DNA from: Mesorhizobium sp.
GTDB taxonomy: Bacteria; Pseudomonadota; Alphaproteobacteria; Rhizobiales; Rhizobiaceae
NCBI RefSeq assembly: GCF_004962245.1
Contig: NZ_SUHQ01000035.1
Coordinates: 1-64,000 of the forward strand
Direction: 5' to 3'
Length of the DNA stretch: 64,000 bases
The notes beneath the pieces are model-generated. The model had not been told where the DNA came from and did not search any database. It saw only the letters and a list, made by a program, of their open reading frames with translations. The position numbers were made by a program, and so were the translations under genes. Shown one piece after another: positions 44,362 through 53,394 of the stretch. Within the stretch, counting starts at the first letter, position 1, and the number at the start of each line of letters is the position of its first letter.

Positions 44362-45637
44362 CAGAATGTAGAAAGCTAGACACCGACTTGGAGCAACTCA
44401 ATTGGTGGGATCGCTAGCCGATCATGTGCCCGGGGAGCATCCAGTTCGAAAGGTTGCGCTAAGCGGTTTGGTGACTTGGCCGAGGTCACCCAGGTGGAAA
44501 TGACCAACACTTGTTCGTGAGCCTAGTGGCGCTCCCCTCGATGATGTCTGGCGGGGTGGTTAGCCGCCTCCGTGGGACAAGGTCAGTCTACAAGAATGGG
44601 CTATAGCCTCTCCTCGCCTGCCTCATTGGCCCTCCTTCAGAGCCGGCCACACGAGCTTTCGTCTTTCAGCACGGCGTTTTCTCGCCAGCTACCAGAGCCA
44701 CACCGATGCCGTTAATGAGCGTCCAGTCGAGGGGTTGTGTGGCCCTGTCCATCTTGCCCAGCACCTTGGCTTCGCATTTGCCGGTGCGGCGGAAAGCCTT
44801 CAAGACGCAGTTCTTGACCTTCTCCAGATCAGCCTCGGACGGATATCGGCAAGGGTTCAGCTCGTCCTTTTGAACTTGCGCATCTTCGTGTTGGCGAACC
44901 CCAGGCCGCCCGACATATTTGCGGCCTATCCGGCACCTCAACTTCGAACAACCTTGCGGCAAGCTCTTGGGATAGCCCACGCTCGTGCCTCCACCACCCG
45001 CTCAGCAGAGCCAGATTTGTCGTTGATGGCACGGTACTTGCGCAGTCATTCGCAGACGCGTCACGGACCGAGAGTGTCGTCCCATGAATTCAATCACCAA
45101 AAAGGCCGCCCGACGTTGCTGGGACCGCCTGCAATTACCTTATCCCAGAATTGGGAGCAACGGCTTCAAAAGGGATAACTCATCACCTCAATTCTGTCGA
45201 TCGCGCGGCCATCGAACCGCAGCCATCGATCAGACTTCCGCCTCGTTGCACTCATTGCGACCGCCTTGGTGCTTGCGACGACCGCTCAATTCTGGCTGCC
45301 AGGATAACCGCATATGGCGACGGAACTTCCTGCTTCAAAGCAATATAGAGATCGTCGATCATCCCCCCATCAAGGCCTCGATCGAGGACACCGCGTTCGG
45401 CTTGCTTGGTTCGCAGTGAACAGGCCGCACTTCGACGGATGCGATCGATGCGACCGCGCCGAGAACTCTCCCGCATTGTCGACGGTTGTGTCCGTCGGCC
45501 CTCCGATGAGGCCTCGGATGCGTGGGCGCCGAGGCCTCGACTGAGGCCGACTGGCCGCCGCCGGAAGGTCTAGCGGCTTTGATCCCCGGCGATATAGCCA
45601 CCCCTGCTGCAACAGCTCCTAGCTGGAGAACTCATTC
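44362..45637. other. Degenerate region with an orphan sigma-54 site
   Basis: About 1.3 kb with no recognisable gene. A 104-codon minus frame (44666-44980, containing DLEKVKNCVLKAFRRTGKCE) and a 111-codon plus frame (45084-45419) show no family features; both may be remnants. The sigma-54 motif at 45027-45042 has no clear target. Confidence 0.4.
45027..45042 (+). promoter_or_regulatory. Sigma-54 promoter-like motif without a clear gene
   Basis: TGGCACGGTACTTGCG matches the -24/-12 consensus almost exactly. No UAS of the TGT-N10-ACA type was seen in the 150 bases upstream. Downstream is a frame with ATG at 45084 that I cannot identify, then the MFS gene 600 bases away. It could be a relic promoter or chance. 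Confidence 0.45.
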
Positions 45638-46870
45638 ATGACCGAATCGGCGACAGATTTAGTGGACGCGGCTCTGTTCGACCGAGATCGGCTTGACCCA
45701 GAAAGTCCCTATCAACGGTCTGGCCCCGCATGGGGTGCGATCATTTCGCTTTCCTTCGGCACCTTCGGGCTTGTGACGGCAGAGTTTCTGCCCGCCAGCG
45801 TTCTGACACCGCTCGCGCATGATCTCGGTATCAGCACGGGCACGGCTGGACAGGCGCTAACAGCGACCGCAATCGTCGCGGCGATCTCGGCACCGACAAT
45901 GGCCATCGTGACAAAGCGTCTGGACCGCAGGGTCGTCATCTGGGCGATGACGCTGCTGCTGATCCTGTCGAACGTTCTGGCGGAGGTTGCGGGGTCGCTG
46001 CCGGTGTTGCTGGCGGCACGCGTCGTCCTCGGCATATCGCTCGGTGGTTTTTGGTCAATTTCGGCAGCGTTGGCAATGCGGCTGGTTCCAAGTCACCTCA
46101 TGCCGCGCGCCATGTCGATCATCCTCACCGGCGTTTCTGTCGCCTCCGTCTGCGCGGCTCCAATCGGCGCTTATGTCGGTGACATTTGGGGATGGCGAGC
46201 CTCGTTCAAGGTCGCCGCAATCGTGAGTGCCGTTGCGCTGCTCGTGCAACTCGTAACCATTCCGCCACTGCCTCCGATCGAAGTGCGCAGATTCCGCAGT
46301 CCGCTGGATGTCGCGAAGAATCCGACGATGAAGGTTGCGGTCCTAGTCGTGCTATTGGTCGCTTCCGGCCATTTTGCCAGCTTCGCCTACATCCGCGACT
46401 TTCTCGAGAGCGTTCCTCCGCTCGACAAGAAGTCGATCCCGCTCGTGTTCCTTGCTTCTGGCACGGCCGGCGTCTTCGGCAATTTAGCGGGCGCATTCCT
46501 CACCAAACACAGTCTCAAGGCAGTCGCGGCCCTGCCGCCCCTGCTCATTGCCGTAGCCGCTGTCTCGCTCCTGACTATGGGAGCATCGGCCTTGACCTCG
46601 GCAATTGCAGTTGCCGTATGGGGCTTTGCTTTTGGCGCGGTCCCGGTCGGATTGCAGACCTGGATGGTGCTGCGCGCCGCTCCGAAACAGGCCGAGAGCG
46701 CTGGTGTACTGATGGTCATAGCCTTCCAAGTGGCGATCGCAGCCGGCACAACTTTCGGTGGCCTATTGGTGGATCACACGGGCATTGCCAGTGTCTTTCT
46801 CTACAGCGCGGTTGCCACGTTCCTCGCTGTCTTGACAGTATTTCTGCTCGGCCAGAACCGCAACAGCTGA
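45638..46870 (+). CDS. MFS efflux transporter (DHA1 family)
   Basis: A 410-residue inner-membrane protein with about 12 membrane segments. LISFG-FGLVTAEFLPASVLTPLA at the first helix and GISLGGFWSISAALAMRL are typical of the DHA1 drug/sugar/nucleoside efflux group that includes NepI and YdhP. It probably exports a small molecule by proton antiport. A GGAG lies ahead of the ATG. No partner gene shares its strand nearby, so the substrate cannot be inferred. Confidence 0.87.
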   Translation: MTESATDLVDAALFDRDRLDPESPYQRSGPAWGAIISLSFGTFGLVTAEFLPASVLTPLAHDLGISTGTAGQALTATAIVAAISAPTMAIVTKRLDRRVVIWAMTLLLILSNVLAEVAGSLPVLLAARVVLGISLGGFWSISAALAMRLVPSHLMPRAMSIILTGVSVASVCAAPIGAYVGDIWGWRASFKVAAIVSAVALLVQLVTIPPLPPIEVRRFRSPLDVAKNPTMKVAVLVVLLVASGHFASFAYIRDFLESVPPLDKKSIPLVFLASGTAGVFGNLAGAFLTKHSLKAVAALPPLLIAVAAVSLLTMGASALTSAIAVAVWGFAFGAVPVGLQTWMVLRAAPKQAESAGVLMVIAFQVAIAAGTTFGGLLVDHTGIASVFLYSAVATFLAVLTVFLLGQNRNS

Positions 46871-47119
46871 CCGCCTGGTGGGGAGTGACGACGGTCGGTG
46901 GCGTTAACGCTATTGTCACCTCTGAGCTCGGCCAAAGGCCGCGGCTTCGTCGTAACCATGCCTTCGATGGGGCAGCGCCAAATTGCTACCTGCTCATCGC
47001 GTTATGACAATACAGCGCGCTTATTGCGTCATCGTGTTCCCGATCTCGGCTTCAATGCCCGGCTACTCGCTGCGGAGGCAGATGGGCGCCGGCGTCCCAC
47101 CGACAACGATCGGTCTTTC

Positions 47120-48178
47120 TCATGTAGCTGTTCTCATGTAGCTGTCGGGGAAACGCGGCAGGTTTTCCGCCAGAACCCGCCAGTCGTCGCGCTCGCGTTC
47201 GCCTTCCTTGCGCGCACCGAACAACTGGATGATCATCTTGCCGTCGGACCCATATGCTTCGAGCGAGGTGACGTGACTGTCATTGGTCGGCTTGCGCACG
47301 GCCCAAACCTCACGGATTTGGTGGCTCCTGAGATGCAGCCGGAAGGTTTCGTCCAGCACATAGATGCACGGCCCGATCTGCTTGACCGACTTGATTAAGC
47401 CGGAATGGGTCTGGATAGAGCCTCGGTTGCCGACGAAGCACATGATCGGCAATTCGTCTTCGGCCGCACGCTGGAGCACGGCGCCAACTGCAGCATTGTC
47501 GAGCAGCCAAGCGTAATCCTGGCCTACCATGCGCAAAGCCTGGCAGCGGCTGAGCTTGAGCGTCTTCAGAAGGTTGACGTCAGTCAGCCGGCTCCAGTGC
47601 TCGCGTAGGTCGTCCACCGTGCCGGCCCGGTCCGCAGTCCTCGCGCCCAGGTCGGCTACTCTCGCCTTAAGCGACATGGTCGGCTCCTGGTTGGCGGATA
47701 CGAGCTCGGCCACCAGCTTTCGATAGGCATGAAGGTTGGAGACCGGCCTGAGATGCACCTTATGCACTGCTGCGCCGGCGGCGTCGAAGAATTGCAAACT
47801 GCGCTGGATTCCGCCGCGATGGCGCCTTTCAACAGCGAAACCATACCTCCAAGCCTGCGGGAAGACGCGAAGGTCGAATTCGTCACCAAGGACCATGGCG
47901 TGATTGTTGCCGGTTATCACTTTGTTGAAGACGCCAATCTTTTCGTGCACGGCACCTTGATTGCGGGTCAGCGCCGTCACTTCGCCCACGAATTCGAGGC
48001 CCGTCAGCAGGTGATTGACGCGCGGGTCGATGCGTGCCGCGCCGAAACCGCAATGGGCCGCGACCAGTTCCGCTTCCGAAATGCCCAATTGGGCGGCGAA
48101 ATCACGCGCGGGAATGCTCGGACAGACTTCCCACGCACGCCGGATTTCGTTGGGCGACCGCTTCTTGCGCTGATCCAT
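47120..48178 (-). CDS. hmuS: Heme-handling protein HmuS/HemS
   Basis: A 352-residue member of the HemS/HmuS family, which binds imported heme in the cytoplasm and releases its iron or breaks it down. Two repeated halves are visible; GVFNKVITGNNHAMVLGDEFDLRVFP and GNRGSIQTHSGLIKSVKQIGPCI are typical. In rhizobia it normally accompanies the hmuTUV uptake genes, which are absent from this window, so this copy stands alone. Confidence 0.88.
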   Translation of the reverse strand: MDQRKKRSPNEIRRAWEVCPSIPARDFAAQLGISEAELVAAHCGFGAARIDPRVNHLLTGLEFVGEVTALTRNQGAVHEKIGVFNKVITGNNHAMVLGDEFDLRVFPQAWRYGFAVERRHRGGIQRSLQFFDAAGAAVHKVHLRPVSNLHAYRKLVAELVSANQEPTMSLKARVADLGARTADRAGTVDDLREHWSRLTDVNLLKTLKLSRCQALRMVGQDYAWLLDNAAVGAVLQRAAEDELPIMCFVGNRGSIQTHSGLIKSVKQIGPCIYVLDETFRLHLRSHQIREVWAVRKPTNDSHVTSLEAYGSDGKMIIQLFGARKEGERERDDWRVLAENLPRFPDSYMRTAT

Positions 48179-48182
48179 GTTT

Positions 48183-48422
48183 TTAACCCCGCCCCGTTCT
48201 TCTTTTGACGATCGGTCGAAAAAAGGGCCTCAGGGGTGTGCACGGCGGACGCGATTGATCGTCAGGCACACGCCAGTCGAATCCTGTCTCCGGGCGGTCA
48301 GCGGCCAATCGCCGGTAGAGAGCGATTGTTGGGTGGTCGGCGCCAATCGGCCGATCGAGCATTCGGGTTCCACCGGCGGTGCTGCTTTCCCACACAAGGC
48401 GGGTCTGAGGGAGGAGCGACAT
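48183..48422 (-). CDS. Small hypothetical protein upstream of hmuS
   Basis: A 79-codon ORF beginning MSLLPQTRLVWESSTAGGTR, with a good AAGGAAG ribosome site before the ATG at 48422 and ending four bases before hmuS. The N-terminal 50 residues look protein-like, the C-terminus is basic and uninformative. No family recognised. Spacing suggests it could be co-transcribed with hmuS. Confidence 0.35.
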   Translation of the reverse strand: MSLLPQTRLVWESSTAGGTRMLDRPIGADHPTIALYRRLAADRPETGFDWRVPDDQSRPPCTPLRPFFRPIVKRRTGRG

Positions 48423-48631
48423 ATTGCTTCCTTCGTTCTTCGATTGCGAGGGCAACCCAAAGGTGAATCGGCCGGCAATTTTGCCGCCGCAACGAAGGCT
48501 CTCAAAAGTCGTGCCAGTTGCTCCGCGGCAAGCTCTGAACATCTTTGGCTCTGTTCATTGCTTTACGCGTGAGTGCATCGCGAACTCAGGCGCCCCTCCT
48601 GTGACGCGGACGCGACAAACCCGACAGTAAG

Positions 48632-48647
48632 TGTCGGTTGTCGGACG
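48632..48647. promoter_or_regulatory. Imperfect NifA site upstream of iscA
   Basis: TGTCGGTTGTCGGACG differs from TGT-N10-ACA only in the last base. It forms part of an inverted repeat CCGACA-GTAAG-TGTCGG (48621-48637). Confidence 0.55.
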
Positions 48648-48711
48648 TCTCCCCAGCAATCGAGCATAGAGACGTCGGGATGTCCTACCGTTTTTACACA
48701 CGTCTTCCCTT

Positions 48712-48727
48712 TGGCACGGTTCATGCG
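48712..48727 (+). promoter_or_regulatory. Sigma-54 promoter of iscA-nifS
   Basis: TGGCACGGTTCATGCG has the full -24 consensus and GG-N10-GC spacing, with ATGCG at -12. Start near 48739, 32 bases before the iscA ATG. Confidence 0.75.
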
Positions 48728-48770
48728 AGATGATCCGCGAAAACGTCACGGACCGAGGAGAAATCGAGCC

Positions 48771-49091
48771 ATGATTACGCTCACCGACAACGCTGTTGCC
48801 GCCATCAAGGCCGCTCTTTACCGCGCCAGCGAGCCGGCGGAAGGATTTCGCATCATGGTCCATGCCGGCGGCTGCGCCGGCTTCCAATACTCAATGGGCC
48901 TGGAGAGCGTCTCACATGAGGGCGATACGATCATCGAGCGAGATGGGCTCAAGGTGTTCATGGATAGAGGCTCCCAACCCCATGCCGCCGGCATGACCGT
49001 CGACTTCGTCACAGGGCTCGAAACATCCGGCTTTGTTTTCGATAACCCCAATGCGCAGGAGAAGTGCAGCTGCGGCAAGTCCTGCAAATGA
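48771..49091 (+). CDS. Nif-associated A-type Fe-S carrier (IscA/HesB family)
   Basis: A 106-residue Fe-S carrier with the three conserved cysteines Cys35 (GGCAGFQY), Cys99 and Cys101 (CSCGKSC). It passes clusters to nif apoproteins. The ATG at 48771 follows GAGGAG. Equivalent to iscN in R. etli, which precedes nifU and nifS in a NifA-controlled operon; here the next gene, nifU, is only a fragment. Confidence 0.9.
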   Translation: MITLTDNAVAAIKAALYRASEPAEGFRIMVHAGGCAGFQYSMGLESVSHEGDTIIERDGLKVFMDRGSQPHAAGMTVDFVTGLETSGFVFDNPNAQEKCSCGKSCK

Positions 49092-49108
49092 TTGCAGGGG
49101 AACAGGCT

Positions 49109-49426
49109 ATGTTCGACTATAGCGACGCCAAGGAATACTGCGTCAAACCGGTAACCCCCGGCGCTCTGGAACCAGCCGACACGCACTGTCGGCCCGGAAC
49201 AATTGCGTTCGGTGATGTGCCAAATCGCGATCATCGATCGTTGCCGTGGGCAAGCAAACAACATTGCCCGAAACAGCTGAATTCCCGGCGGATGCCGCCA
49301 CCAAATGGCAATGTCGGCAGCGACCGGTCAGCCAAGCCATCGCTCGCCCGGCCGCCCACCTCACCAGATACGATATGCGCCAGAGGTTCAATGGCCCGCC
49401 TACCCTTGAATCATTTCAGCAGTTGA
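49109..49426 (+). pseudogene. nifU remnant (N-terminal fragment)
   Basis: The first 35 codons, MFDYSDAKEYCVKPVTPGAL then GTIAFGDV, match the start of the NifU scaffold (MxDYSDKVKEYF-NP-NAGAL and GxIACGDA). The cluster cysteine of the CGDA motif has become Phe-Gly-Asp, and after this point the frame no longer resembles NifU; the central ferredoxin-like and C-terminal Nfu domains are missing. It lies between iscA and nifS, exactly where nifU is expected. Confidence 0.7.
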
Positions 49427-49438
49427 AGGATCACTCCC

Positions 49439-50653
49439 ATGAGACCTGTCTATCTCGACAACAACGCAACGACGCGGGTTGATCCTGCAGTCCTTGGAGC
49501 GATGTTGCCTTTCTTTACGGAGCAATTTGGCAATCCTTCGTCCATGCACGCCTATGGCGCATCGGTTGCTGAAGCCGTGAGAAAGGCGAGGCGGCAGTTG
49601 CAAGCCCTCATCGGCGCGGGATTCGAGGACGAGATCATCTTCACCTCGGGCGGGACTGAAAGCGACAGTACAGCCATCCTTTCGGCGCTCGAGGTAATGC
49701 CCGGTCGAACGGAAATAGTGACTTCCGCGGTTGAACATCCGGCCGTTCTGAAGTTGTGCGCGCACCTTGAAAAGACGCGCGGCGTCAAGGTGCACATTAT
49801 CCCAGTCGATCACCACGGCCGGCTCGACCTGGACGCCTACAGAACCGCCCTCACCCCACAAGTGGCAATCGTCTCGATAATGTGGGCGAACAGTGAGACC
49901 GGTACGATCTTTCCCGTGGTTGAGCTTGCCGACCTAGCCAGGGAAGTCGGCGCGCTTTTCCACACTGATGCAGTGCAGGCGGTCGGAAGGTTTCCGATTG
50001 AGCTGAAATCGACCGCGATCGACATGCTGTCGCTCTCCGCCCACAAGCTGCATGGTCCAAAGGGGATAGGCGCGCTTTATGTAAGACGTGGCGTGCGCTT
50101 CTCCTCCCTGATCAAGGGTGGCCACCAAGAGCGCGACCGGCGTGCAGGCACTGAAAACACACCCGGCATAGTCGGACTGGGCATGGCGGCCGAACTCGCC
50201 TTGAAATTCATGGACGAGACAACACGAATAAAATGGTTGCGCGACCGCCTTGAGAACGGGATCATCCAGCGCATCCCAAACGCATCCATCAACGGCGATC
50301 CGCAGGAGCGATTGCCAAACACTGCAAACATTGGATTCGAAGGTATCGAAGGCGATGCAATCCCAATTGTCCTCAGCCGGCTGGGAATCGCCTGTTCCGC
50401 CGGGTCCGCCTGTGCCTCTGGCTCAATGGAACCGAGCCATGTTCTGATCGCTATGAACGCGGCATGTGGGGCAGTCCGCTTCTCCTTGTCGCGTGACAAC
50501 GGCGAAGATGACGTAGACCGCGTGCTTGAGGTCCTGCCTGCGATCATCGAGAAACTACGTGCCGTTCCCAGTGCTGGACTGTGCGGGCGAGGTGCAGAAC
50601 ACCTTCATTCCGGCCCGGGCCCGAGCGGCACAATAGCCGACGCCCACTCATGA
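49439..50653 (+). CDS. nifS: Cysteine desulfurase NifS
   Basis: A PLP enzyme supplying sulfur for nitrogenase clusters. The PLP lysine is in SLSAHKLHGPKG, the His region is TSAVEHPAVL, and the sulfur-accepting cysteine is in IACSAGSACASG. It is 404 residues with a short unconserved C-terminal tail. The first ATG follows GGATCACTCCC. It is the third gene of iscA-nifU'-nifS and, with nifU broken, must work with another scaffold or directly with the IscA-type protein. Confidence 0.95.
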   Translation: MRPVYLDNNATTRVDPAVLGAMLPFFTEQFGNPSSMHAYGASVAEAVRKARRQLQALIGAGFEDEIIFTSGGTESDSTAILSALEVMPGRTEIVTSAVEHPAVLKLCAHLEKTRGVKVHIIPVDHHGRLDLDAYRTALTPQVAIVSIMWANSETGTIFPVVELADLAREVGALFHTDAVQAVGRFPIELKSTAIDMLSLSAHKLHGPKGIGALYVRRGVRFSSLIKGGHQERDRRAGTENTPGIVGLGMAAELALKFMDETTRIKWLRDRLENGIIQRIPNASINGDPQERLPNTANIGFEGIEGDAIPIVLSRLGIACSAGSACASGSMEPSHVLIAMNAACGAVRFSLSRDNGEDDVDRVLEVLPAIIEKLRAVPSAGLCGRGAEHLHSGPGPSGTIADAHS

Positions 50654-50840
50654 GCCGTGAGGACTTCCTCAACGTGACGACCCTACGCAATGGAGAGCAG
50701 GCAACCCGGGGTCGCCTTCACCACTTCAGAAAAGCTTGAGATCGCCAAGTCTCTTGCCCCAGCCGCCGTGCCAGAGGTCGGCACGCCGTCAGCAATGTCA
50801 CCAACGCATCGACACCACAATTTCGCGCCGGGAGAATACA

Positions 50841-51218
50841 ATGAACTGCTCCGCTGACAGCCGCCCGATTGATCCCACCGATATCCTGGCGCGACTGAAG
50901 GGCCTGTCGGCTGCGGAGGACTTCTTCGCCTGCCTTGGCGTCTCCTACGACCCGAAAGTGATGAATGTCTCGCGGCTCCATATCATGAAGCGCGTGGGCC
51001 AATACCTTGCCGAAGAAGATTTCTCCGGTCTGCCTGACCAGGTAATCGCCGCGCGGGTGCGCGCCAAGCTGGAACGCGCCTACGAAGATTTCGCGACTTC
51101 CTCGCCGCTCACGCAACGTGTGTTCAAGGTGCTAAGGGACCACGATCCAAACATATGTCCCGCACCTGGCCGCGCCTTCGTCCCGCTCGACTCTGCACTG
51201 AAGCGGTTCGGAAAGTAA
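50841..51218 (+). CDS. nifW: Nitrogenase-stabilising protein NifW
   Basis: A 125-residue protein of the NifW family (DILARLKGLSAAEDFFACLGV, VSRLHIMKRVGQYL, FKVL), which protects the MoFe protein from oxygen. The ATG at 50841 follows GGGAG. It sits 187 bases after nifS and 188 before fixA. A weak sigma-54-like CGGCACG motif lies about 60 bases upstream but has no UAS, so it may be read through from nifS. Confidence 0.93.
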   Translation: MNCSADSRPIDPTDILARLKGLSAAEDFFACLGVSYDPKVMNVSRLHIMKRVGQYLAEEDFSGLPDQVIAARVRAKLERAYEDFATSSPLTQRVFKVLRDHDPNICPAPGRAFVPLDSALKRFGK

Positions 51219-51246
51219 TGAGCCCGACACGGCTGCGACGCGACAA

Positions 51247-51262
51247 TGTCGGGAAGTCGACA
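51247..51262. promoter_or_regulatory. NifA upstream activator sequence (fixABCX)
   Basis: TGTCGGGAAGTCGACA fits TGT-N10-ACA exactly, 71 bases upstream of the sigma-54 site. A CCCGACA half-site lies 17 bases upstream (51223-51229). Confidence 0.85.
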
Positions 51263-51333
51263 AATCCAGTCCTCATGACGCCTCCTCGGACGCAAACGAA
51301 GCCACCTTCTGGAATAGAGGCAGGAAGAAGACT

Positions 51334-51349
51334 TGGCATGAACGATGCA
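51334..51349 (+). promoter_or_regulatory. Sigma-54 promoter of fixABCX
   Basis: TGGCATGAACGATGCA has GG-N10-GC and good -24 and -12 matches. Start near 51361, about 46 bases before fixA. Confidence 0.85.
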
Positions 51350-51406
51350 GGCAATGAGGTGAACCGCCAAGCACGCATCCGGACTGGGAGCTTAGAGAAA
51401 TCGCCA

Positions 51407-52258
51407 ATGCACATCGTAATCTGCATCAAGCAGGTGCCGGATTCGGCCCAGATCCGCGTCCACCCGGTGACGAACACGATCATGCGTCAGGGTGTGCCGA
51501 CCATCATCAATCCTTACGACCTGTTCGCCCTCGAAGAAGCGCTCAAACTGCGCGACGTTCATGGTGGCGAGGTTACTGTGCTCACAATGGGTCCGCCCAT
51601 GGCGGAGGACTCGCTGCGAAAGGCGCTCGGTTACGGTGCTGACCGAGCAGTTCTCTTGACGGACCGCTATTTTGCCGGATCCGATACGCTGGCGACCTCC
51701 TTTGCTCTTTCGCAAGCAATCGCAAAAATTGGGGAGACTTTCGGCAGGCCAGACATCGTCTTCACCGGCAAGCAGACGATTGACGGCGATACCGCCCAGG
51801 TCGGACCAGGCATAGCCAAGCGCCTGAATCTATCGCAACTTACCTACGTCGCGAAGATTGCCTCCATCGATCTCAAAACGCGCGAGATCGAAGTCGCGCG
51901 TCGCGCCGAAGGCGGCACCCAGTTGCTGAAGAGCAGACTCCCCTGCCTCATTACCATGCTGGAAGACACCAACGAAATCCGCCGGGGCTCGCTCCAGCAG
52001 GCTCTTTGCGCGGCGCGCAGCCAAGTCGTGAAGTGGACTGCAGCCGACGCCGGCATTGACGATCTCACCCGGTGCGGTCTGCGTGGCTCGCCGACAGTCG
52101 TCAAGCGTGTTTTCGCCCCCACCGCACGGGCAGAAAGCGCGACGCAGATCGACACCGCGGAAAAGGGCTTGCAGGACATCGCCGATGAACTCATCGCCGA
52201 TATCTTAACCCGCCGGCCGGCGCTGGAACATGAGTTGGCCTTCAACAGCGGCACGTGA
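51407..52258 (+). CDS. fixA: Electron transfer flavoprotein beta-type subunit FixA
   Basis: Forms with FixB the flavoprotein that passes electrons to FixC and FixX for nitrogenase. MHIVICIKQVPDSAQIRVHP is the usual start, and GEVTVLTMGPPMAEDSLRKAL and FTGKQTIDGDTAQVGPGIA are conserved ETF-beta segments. The ATG at 51407 gives 283 residues. First gene of fixABCX behind the NifA/sigma-54 promoter. Confidence 0.95.
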   Translation: MHIVICIKQVPDSAQIRVHPVTNTIMRQGVPTIINPYDLFALEEALKLRDVHGGEVTVLTMGPPMAEDSLRKALGYGADRAVLLTDRYFAGSDTLATSFALSQAIAKIGETFGRPDIVFTGKQTIDGDTAQVGPGIAKRLNLSQLTYVAKIASIDLKTREIEVARRAEGGTQLLKSRLPCLITMLEDTNEIRRGSLQQALCAARSQVVKWTAADAGIDDLTRCGLRGSPTVVKRVFAPTARAESATQIDTAEKGLQDIADELIADILTRRPALEHELAFNSGT

Positions 52259-52274
52259 CGGCCAGGAGCAGAAA

Positions 52275-53384
52275 ATGTCGACCGCAAGCCAAGCTACCCC
52301 TCGCCTTGCCCCCGGCCGTGCCGGTGTAAAGAAAGAACTTCCCGACCGTTTCAAAGACTACCGGCACGTGTGGGTCTTCCTCGAGCTCGAACGCGGCAAT
52401 GTGCATCCTGTATCATTCGAACTGCTGGGTGAAGGCCGCAAATTAGCCGACAAGCTTGAAGTCCAGCTCGCGGGCGTCGTGCTGGGACCGCCGGGCGAGA
52501 TGGTCGAGGACGCTGTTGCCGAGGCCTTCGCTTACGGGGCGGATCTTGTCTACATCGTCGATGCGCCGCCGCTCGCCGACTACCGCAACGAGCCGTTCGC
52601 CAAGGCGCTCACGGATCTGGTCAATACCCATAAACCCGAAATCCTCCTTCTCGGCGCGACCACACTGGGCAGGGATCTTGCGGGCTCGGTAGCGACGACC
52701 CTGCAGACGGGGCTCACGGCCGACTGCACCGAACTTGATGTAGATTCCGACGGTTCACTCGCCGCGACCCGTCCGACTTTTGGTGGCTCGTTGTTGTGTA
52801 CGATCTATACACTAAATTACCGGCCGCAAATGGCGACGGTGCGACCAAGGGTCATGCCTATGCCGCAACGGGTGGATAAGCCGGTCGGGCGTGTCATGCG
52901 GCACAAGCTGTCGCTCGTTGAGGACGATATCGTCACCAAAGTCCTCGGCTTCCTACCGGATAACCAGTCGGCAATGGCAAATCTTGCCTATGCGGATGTC
53001 GTGGTTGCGGGAGGCCTCGGTCTCGGTGCGGCGGAGAACCTTCAGCTTGTGAAGAATCTTGCCCGAGCGATCGGCGCCGAGCATGGCTGTTCGCGCCCCT
53101 TGGTCCAGAAGGGCTGGATGCCGGCTGATCGCCAGATTGGCCAAACTGGCAAGACCATTCGACCGAAGCTTTACATCGCGGCCGGAATTTCCGGCGCCAT
53201 CCAGCACCGAGTTGGGGTCGAGGGGGCCGATCTCATCGTCGCGATCAACACCGATCCGAACGCGCCGATTTTCGAGTTCGCCCACCTCGGGATCGTCACG
53301 GATGCAATCCGCTTCCTGCCCGCACTCACGGAAGCCTTCACCCGGCGGCTGTCGCCGCACAGTCGAGACAAGCTTGCGAGTTGA
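52275..53384 (+). CDS. fixB: Electron transfer flavoprotein alpha-type subunit FixB
   Basis: Binds FAD and pairs with FixA. The C-terminal ETF-alpha motif is visible in RPKLYIAAGISGAIQHRVGV and VAINTDPNAPIFEFAHLGIV. It is 369 residues. AGGAG precedes the ATG at 52275, 16 bases after fixA. Confidence 0.95.
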   Translation: MSTASQATPRLAPGRAGVKKELPDRFKDYRHVWVFLELERGNVHPVSFELLGEGRKLADKLEVQLAGVVLGPPGEMVEDAVAEAFAYGADLVYIVDAPPLADYRNEPFAKALTDLVNTHKPEILLLGATTLGRDLAGSVATTLQTGLTADCTELDVDSDGSLAATRPTFGGSLLCTIYTLNYRPQMATVRPRVMPMPQRVDKPVGRVMRHKLSLVEDDIVTKVLGFLPDNQSAMANLAYADVVVAGGLGLGAAENLQLVKNLARAIGAEHGCSRPLVQKGWMPADRQIGQTGKTIRPKLYIAAGISGAIQHRVGVEGADLIVAINTDPNAPIFEFAHLGIVTDAIRFLPALTEAFTRRLSPHSRDKLAS

Positions 53385-53394
53385 GGGAGAGGAC

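Noticed and set aside
47949..47966. CGGCACC...TTGCG sigma-54-like motif
   Set aside because: Lies inside the hmuS coding region on the opposite strand with no gene starting downstream; treated as chance.
50779..50794. Sigma-54-like CGGCACGCCGTCAGCA upstream of nifW
   Set aside because: Keeps GG-N10-GC but the -12 box is poor and no UAS lies upstream; read-through from the iscA-nifS promoter explains nifW expression.
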